From a virus: a DNA stretch of 24,165 bases. Under the pieces are notes generated by a model, which was given only the letters and a program-made list of their open reading frames with translations, had not been told where the DNA came from and did no database searches. Below are positions 20,631-24,165 of the stretch, piece by piece (position 1 is the first letter of the stretch; each line of letters starts with the position of its first letter). A program made the translations under genes and the position numbers. The DNA is taken from the IMG/VR virus record IMGVR_UViG_3300032282_004415, positions 1 through 24,165 of that record, one strand, 5' to 3'.

Positions 20631-20657
20631 AAGCCCGGTCAATAGCCGGGCTTTTTT
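20631..20657 (+). terminator. Intrinsic terminator after the VWA gene
   Basis: An AAGCCCGG/CCGGGCTT stem with a 7-nt loop, then TTTTTT. Confidence 0.92.
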
Positions 20658-20658
20658 G

Positions 20659-20687
20659 TTTATTATGTGAAAGAACAATGTTAAGGT
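20659..20687 (+). promoter_or_regulatory. Possible promoter of the 121-residue gene
   Basis: TTTATT, 17 bp and TAAGGT, ending 5 nt before the ATG. It fits the window's promoter family, but the -10 box is weak and AAGGTGAG also works as a Shine-Dalgarno sequence, so the two readings conflict. Confidence 0.35.
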
Positions 20688-20692
20688 GAGAT

Positions 20693-21058
20693 ATGGGTAT
20701 TACCAACTCAAGAAAATACGCTTCTGTGCGCCGTTATAGAGAGCGCAATAAGTTATTTGCCGAATATAAGGAAGGCGATTTAGTTGAACTTATAACAGAC
20801 GTAGCAACTGGTAGCAAAATAAAAGTAAGAGCTGTTTCCAGAAATGATGAAGGAAAGTTCTGTTATCGGGATAAAAGGATAAACTGGTATAAAATGCAGG
20901 TTAGTGGTTCTGGCACCTTTTATACCACGTTTTCTGTTGGAAAAATAGGGTTATATCTTGGTAGATATGATGGTGCAGCGGTTGTGCTTCTAGATGAAGG
21001 TTTATACCACGTTCCTATTAGAAACATTAAGAAGGTTACAGGAGAACAAAATGGTTGA
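20693..21058 (+). CDS. Hypothetical 121-residue beta-rich protein
   Basis: ATG 20693 behind AAGG. The N-terminus is basic (RKYASVRRYRERNK). The domain that follows has EGDLVELITDV, VGKIGLYLGRYDG and LYHVPIRNIKKV. This pattern also appears in the minus-strand proteins at 9901-10305 and 10342-10689, so they may be distant paralogs with an SH3-like barrel (inference). Its stop overlaps the next gene by 8 nt. Confidence 0.7.
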   Translation: MGITNSRKYASVRRYRERNKLFAEYKEGDLVELITDVATGSKIKVRAVSRNDEGKFCYRDKRINWYKMQVSGSGTFYTTFSVGKIGLYLGRYDGAAVVLLDEGLYHVPIRNIKKVTGEQNG

Positions 21059-21335
21059 AGGCATTATTAACTTTATTGGGACGTTGTTGTCTCAGATATT
21101 TGTTGGGCTGGTGTTAGGTTTTTGCTGGAATAGCAGCATGACAGAATTGGGATTTAATGCTTTGAGTCCAAAGGCGGCAGTTTCGGCGTGGCTAGGATTC
21201 CTTACGGGGTTCGTATTGCTGACTTATATATTTGTTAATATGTTAAAGAACACAATGGTTAGTGGAATTGTATCGGTAGAGCCGGAAAGTAAGAAAAATA
21301 GCCTACCTCCTGATGATGATCAGTCAGCACAATGA
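21051..21335 (+). CDS. Small membrane protein, two transmembrane segments
   Basis: A 94-residue protein. ATG 21051 is chosen because AGGAG lies 6 nt upstream; a longer reading from 20994 would sit inside the previous gene with no ribosome site. Membrane segments lie at about residues 5-25 and 43-66, with a polar acidic tail (PPDDDQSAQ). A terminator follows at 21346. It could be a holin-like or other membrane accessory protein; nothing more specific is visible. Confidence 0.75.
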   Translation: MVEGIINFIGTLLSQIFVGLVLGFCWNSSMTELGFNALSPKAAVSAWLGFLTGFVLLTYIFVNMLKNTMVSGIVSVEPESKKNSLPPDDDQSAQ

Positions 21336-21345
21336 ATAAGAACGG

Positions 21346-21373
21346 AAAGGGAAGATATAATCTTCCCTTTTTC
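21346..21373 (+). terminator. Intrinsic terminator
   Basis: A 10-bp AAAGGGAAGA/TCTTCCCTTT stem with a 5-nt loop, then TTC. The 3' arm itself ends in TTT. Confidence 0.75.
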
Positions 21374-21383
21374 ATTTTGAGAT

Positions 21384-21414
21384 ATTAATTACCAATAACG
21401 AGTTGGTGATTAAT
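21384..21414 (+). promoter_or_regulatory. Inverted repeat over the ribosome site of the first fibre gene
   Basis: ATTAATTACCAA-N7-TTGGTGATTAAT, 12-bp arms with one T/G wobble, ending one base before ATG 21416. The 3' arm contains GGTGAT, the Shine-Dalgarno sequence, so folding would hide it. The core ACCAA-N7-TTGGT matches the element at 16721-16737. Confidence 0.55.
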
Positions 21415-21415
21415 A

Positions 21416-22234
21416 ATGGCTATAATATACAGAGGTAACGTTGGTGGCAACTACCAATATTGGAACGAAGATCAAACTCCACCCATGGGTGCTACAAATA
21501 TTGTTGTAGTAAATGTTCCAGCATTAACTGCAAGTCACGTTGATCGTTCCGTTTACGCTCCAGATGGCATTTCTGGTTCATTAACCCAGCTTACCGGCAG
21601 CACGTCATATCTTATTGCTGGTGCCAATATGACGATCCTAAGCAACTCTAATGGGTCTATAACGTTATCTTCGACCGGCGGTGGCGGTGGTGGAGATGTT
21701 TACTGGAAATCTGACGTTAACAATGTAATATATACAACTGGTTCAGTAGAGATAACCGGTTCTGTTACTTTGGCAACGGATGGAACTGGTAGAGGTTTAT
21801 TAAACTTTGGCGGTTTAGATATTGGTGTTATAACCGGTTCTGCTATAACAACAACGGCCAGCCCTATGACTTCTCTTGGAGGTAATCTTATAAGTTCCTC
21901 ATATGGTGTTGGTTCCGGAGTTACTGCAACGGTATTATATTACAACTTATATATAACCGGCATATCTCAAGCTGCTGGCAATACTCAAGCAATTGCTGCA
22001 ACATATTTGGTAATGTCAACGATTGACAATGGTCTTGGTATATTGACAGTTAGAGACGTAACTGAACTTTCCAGAAAGACTGTTGGTGGATATGCTTCCG
22101 GTTGGGACATTAACTTTGATCCAGATGGGACCATAGGCGTTACCGGTTCTGTTGATACATATTTCCAAAACGTTTATTGGTATGGACAATTAACAAAAGA
22201 AATGTCTATTGATAGCAACGGCAATCGTAGTTGA
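21416..22234 (+). CDS. Tail fibre / adhesin-like protein 1
   Basis: A 272-residue protein, rich in Gly, Ser and Thr with low charge. It contains a GISGSLTQLTGSTSYLIAGANMTI module (51-73), a Gly6 hinge (88-93), and a C-terminal domain (94-272) starting DVYWKSDVNNVIYTTGS and ending near VYWYGQLTKEMS. The C-terminal domain aligns throughout with residues 292-474 of the next gene product, so the two are paralogs sharing a terminal domain. Such SGSLTxL...YLIAG modules and Gly/Ser/Thr composition are typical of trimeric beta-structured phage fibres. The DNA repeats ACCGGTTCT (Thr-Gly-Ser). Receptor binding is inferred from composition and modularity. Confidence 0.75.
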   Translation: MAIIYRGNVGGNYQYWNEDQTPPMGATNIVVVNVPALTASHVDRSVYAPDGISGSLTQLTGSTSYLIAGANMTILSNSNGSITLSSTGGGGGGDVYWKSDVNNVIYTTGSVEITGSVTLATDGTGRGLLNFGGLDIGVITGSAITTTASPMTSLGGNLISSSYGVGSGVTATVLYYNLYITGISQAAGNTQAIAATYLVMSTIDNGLGILTVRDVTELSRKTVGGYASGWDINFDPDGTIGVTGSVDTYFQNVYWYGQLTKEMSIDSNGNRS

Positions 22235-22336
22235 TTGCATTTTATTTTATTAAGCCGCTTCTGTTATTATATTTATAATCGGGCTTCTGTCATAAGTGGT
22301 TTATGATAGGGCGACTATTATAAACAGGAGAAAATT

Positions 22337-23761
22337 ATGGCTATTAACAAAAGATTTACCCATTTAAACAATAGTGGGTCTAATCACAATTTACTGGATG
22401 CATATACCGGTAAGGTAACAAGCTCTTTTGAAGTCACCGGAGCTGCATATTTTGCAGGTGGCTTAAGCGGTTCATTAACAAAGCTAGTAGACGGTTCTGA
22501 TTACTTGCTAGCAGGACCATACATTACACTTGCGACAAACTCTCTCGGACAGATTGAAGTATCTGGATCACCACCACCATCAGCGGTAAGCTACTGGGAT
22601 TCTGTTGTCAACGGAGTAATCTACACAACAGCTTCCATGGTTGAAATGGCGTATCTTTCTGCTTCAAATGGCGCAGAAGTATCTGGAAGTGCAATATTTG
22701 CTGGTGCGGGCGGCGTAGTCGTTGGTTCCGATACATCATTCTTTGTATCTGGAAACGTAGGCGGATTAATCGCTGGATCTGGCGTTGCAGCATTTGGTGG
22801 TGACGTTTATGTATCTGGTAACATGATTGTAAGCGGCATATTCCCAGGATATGCTCTTGATGTAAAGGGCTGGTCAACTTTTGGCGGTGTTCCAACAGAT
22901 AAGGCTCTTTTCAATGGACAAGTTTCCGCATCATACGGACTTGAAGTAGCAGAAATTACTTCAGCCACAGCAGTCACAATCCTTGCTCCAGTAACAGCTT
23001 CTTACGGCTTGGAATTGTCTGGTAGTTCTACATTTGCTGCGGGTTCAACCTTTACATTTAATGGTAATGGCGTATTCGTTGCTGGTCTTACCGGTTCTCT
23101 TCAAGAGGTATCTGCTGGCGTTCCTTACTTGCTAGCTGGCGACTACATCACAATCGCAACAAACTCTCTTGGTCAAATTGCAATCTCTGCAAGCAATCTT
23201 CCAGGTACTGAAGTTTATTGGACTTCAGATGTTTCTAATAATATCTACACAACAGGATCCGCTGTTATTTCAAGTTCTCTTTCTGTTAATCCAACAGGAA
23301 CAGGACGTGGATTGCTTAAGTTTGGTGGTCTTGATATCGGTCCAATCACAGGATCATTATATATGTCGTATACGGATGGAACTGAAACTGGTATTCTTAA
23401 TGGAAATATTTTGAGTGCTTCTAATGGTGTATGGGACGGAACAAATACAGTTGTTCTACGTCATGAACTTCACGTTCTTGGACTTGGATATGGAGCCTAC
23501 GAAGGCGGTCCAACTCAAATGTTTGCCGCAACATATCTTGTAATGTCTTACATTGATGCTTCTGGTGTTCAAGCGGTTCAAGCAGTTACAGAAGTATCCA
23601 GAGAAACATCTGGTAGTTTGGCTGCTGGCTATGATATTAACTTTGCATCAAATGGAAATATTGAAGCTTCTGCATCGCTTGATTACGCTTACGGTCACGT
23701 CGTATGGTATGCACAACGTGTCAAGGAAATGTCTCTCAACTACGTTGGTGGCAGAACCTGA
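22337..23761 (+). CDS. Tail fibre / adhesin-like protein 2
   Basis: A 474-residue protein. ATG 22337 is behind AGGAG (6 nt). It carries two copies of the GL[ST]GSL...YLLAGxYIT[LI]ATNSLGQI module (about 42-73 and 250-281), each followed by a YWxSxVxNxIYTT stretch. Between them lie repeated short beta motifs (VSGN, VSGS, SASYGLE). The C-terminal domain 292-474 is shared with fibre protein 1, including IAATYLVMS/FAATYLVMS and WY.Q...KEMS. The internal duplication indicates growth by module copying. The 102-bp spacer before it holds AT-rich sequence with a possible weak promoter (TATTAT near 22270) and no gene. Confidence 0.78.
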   Translation: MAINKRFTHLNNSGSNHNLLDAYTGKVTSSFEVTGAAYFAGGLSGSLTKLVDGSDYLLAGPYITLATNSLGQIEVSGSPPPSAVSYWDSVVNGVIYTTASMVEMAYLSASNGAEVSGSAIFAGAGGVVVGSDTSFFVSGNVGGLIAGSGVAAFGGDVYVSGNMIVSGIFPGYALDVKGWSTFGGVPTDKALFNGQVSASYGLEVAEITSATAVTILAPVTASYGLELSGSSTFAAGSTFTFNGNGVFVAGLTGSLQEVSAGVPYLLAGDYITIATNSLGQIAISASNLPGTEVYWTSDVSNNIYTTGSAVISSSLSVNPTGTGRGLLKFGGLDIGPITGSLYMSYTDGTETGILNGNILSASNGVWDGTNTVVLRHELHVLGLGYGAYEGGPTQMFAATYLVMSYIDASGVQAVQAVTEVSRETSGSLAAGYDINFASNGNIEASASLDYAYGHVVWYAQRVKEMSLNYVGGRT

Positions 23762-23787
23762 TATCTTTTTTAGCTAACTGAATGAGA

Positions 23788-23832
23788 AACGTCTCTGTCT
23801 TTCTATTTATAGGGGCAGAGGCGTTTTCTTTT
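23788..23832 (+). terminator. Terminator-like hairpin abutting the next start codon
   Basis: An AACGTCTCTG/CAGAGGCGTT stem (one G-U), then TTCTTTT, which ends immediately before ATG 23833. The 3' arm contains CAGAGG, the likely ribosome site of the next gene, so the hairpin could both stop transcription and mask translation. Confidence 0.7.
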
Positions 23833-24165
23833 ATGGCAAATATCACAGAGAAAAAACCATTATTAATCAGAATCCCAGGTGAGATAACTCCCAATGAACT
23901 TCCTATTACTGCTTCGGCGGTCGGATATGATTTCGTTGAAGGGAACTACATTATATACGCTACTGGTTCTGATAACTGGGTAACTGCTCCACCCAATACT
24001 GCTGGTATCTCACAATATTGGCAATCTGATGCACCTGGAAATATTTTTACAACCGGTTCTATAGCTGTTACCGGTTCTATGACCGGTTCTAATCTCATAT
24101 TAACTGCTCCAACTTCAAGAATATTGGCTCCTAATGGCGCTCTCGTTATAAGTTCATCTGCCGGA
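23833..24165 (+). CDS. Tail fibre / adhesin-like protein 3, partial
   Basis: 111 codons are visible, running off the window. The start is ATG 23833 with GAGG 8 nt upstream. It opens MANITEKKPLLIRIPGEI, then an AVGYDFVEGNYIIYATGS stretch, and ISQYWQSDAPGNIFTTGSIAVTGS, which corresponds to the YWxSDxxxNxIYTTGS stretch of the two preceding proteins. It also repeats ACCGGTTCT three times in a short span. It is the third paralog of the fibre cluster; its C-terminal domain is not visible. Confidence 0.75.
   Translation, partial: MANITEKKPLLIRIPGEITPNELPITASAVGYDFVEGNYIIYATGSDNWVTAPPNTAGISQYWQSDAPGNIFTTGSIAVTGSMTGSNLILTAPTSRILAPNGALVISSSAG

Noticed and set aside
19858-20706. Minus-strand 282-residue ORF inside the VWA gene
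   Set aside because: It is a shadow of the plus-strand gene with intact HExxH and MIDAS motifs, and it would run through the terminator at 20631-20657.
20994-21050. Upstream start for the two-membrane-segment gene
   Set aside because: ATG 20994 has no ribosome site and lies deep in the previous gene; ATG 21051 has AGGAG at the correct distance.
1-24165. CRISPR array, transposase, integrase/att site or diversity-generating retroelement
   Set aside because: No regularly spaced repeats, transposase or reverse-transcriptase motifs, or terminal inverted repeats were seen. The Thr-Gly-Ser repeats in the fibres are coding and irregularly spaced.

Overview
The window comes from a tailed double-stranded DNA bacteriophage, probably one with a large genome. 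The evidence is a phage-type C-family replicative DNA polymerase, a phage-size sigma factor, three tRNA genes, a lysis-like cluster, tail-fibre paralogs at the right edge, three different homing-type endonuclease genes, and many small tightly packed genes with ATGA overlaps. The host is probably Gram-negative, inferred from a spanin-like lipoprotein and a separate coiled-coil membrane protein. The sequence is mostly AT-rich; 17.6-20.6 kb is visibly richer in GC.

Layout. 1-4.1 kb (minus): a tight operon running from a superoxide-dismutase-like protein through several coiled-coil or low-complexity proteins to a spanin/holin-like cluster. 4.1-9.5 kb (minus): DNA polymerase III alpha, broken into two genes by a split intein, with a zinc-finger PD-(D/E)XK nuclease gene between the halves. 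9.5-11.3 kb (minus): small unrecognised genes, several with their own promoter or terminator. 11.3-13.5 kb (minus): a putative metallopeptidase, a sigma factor (regions 2-3) and a separate region-4-like HTH protein whose start has been displaced by a GIY-YIG endonuclease. 13.6-15.2 kb (minus): a small gene, a PD-(D/E)XK restriction-enzyme-like gene and a beta-class DNA methyltransferase. 15.2-15.9 kb: tRNA-Leu(UAA), tRNA-Leu(CAA) and tRNA-Ile(UAU). 15.9-17.6 kb: an HNH endonuclease (plus strand), two small minus-strand genes and two RNA-structure-rich spacers. 17.6-20.6 kb: a divergent MoxR-type AAA+ ATPase / VWA-metallopeptidase pair around an ACGT-palindrome-rich spacer. 20.7-24.2 kb (plus): two small proteins, then three related fibre/adhesin genes, the last cut by the window edge.

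How the genes fit together. The polymerase halves should be joined by protein trans-splicing exactly at the catalytic PDxDxDF motif, so the phage would depend on the intein for replication. The sigma factor and HTH partner look like a two-subunit transcription factor analogous to T4 gp55/gp33. A recurring promoter (TTTAnn, 17 bp, TAnnnT) occurs at about ten sites. At four genes its -10 box lies exactly 6 nt before the ATG, which predicts leaderless mRNAs.

The most unusual items are the fractured polymerase with its zinc-finger nuclease, the GIY-YIG insertion that supplies a rebuilt 5' end to the gene it interrupted, the split sigma factor, and the leaderless-promoter geometry. All functional calls come from reading motifs; no database search was run.
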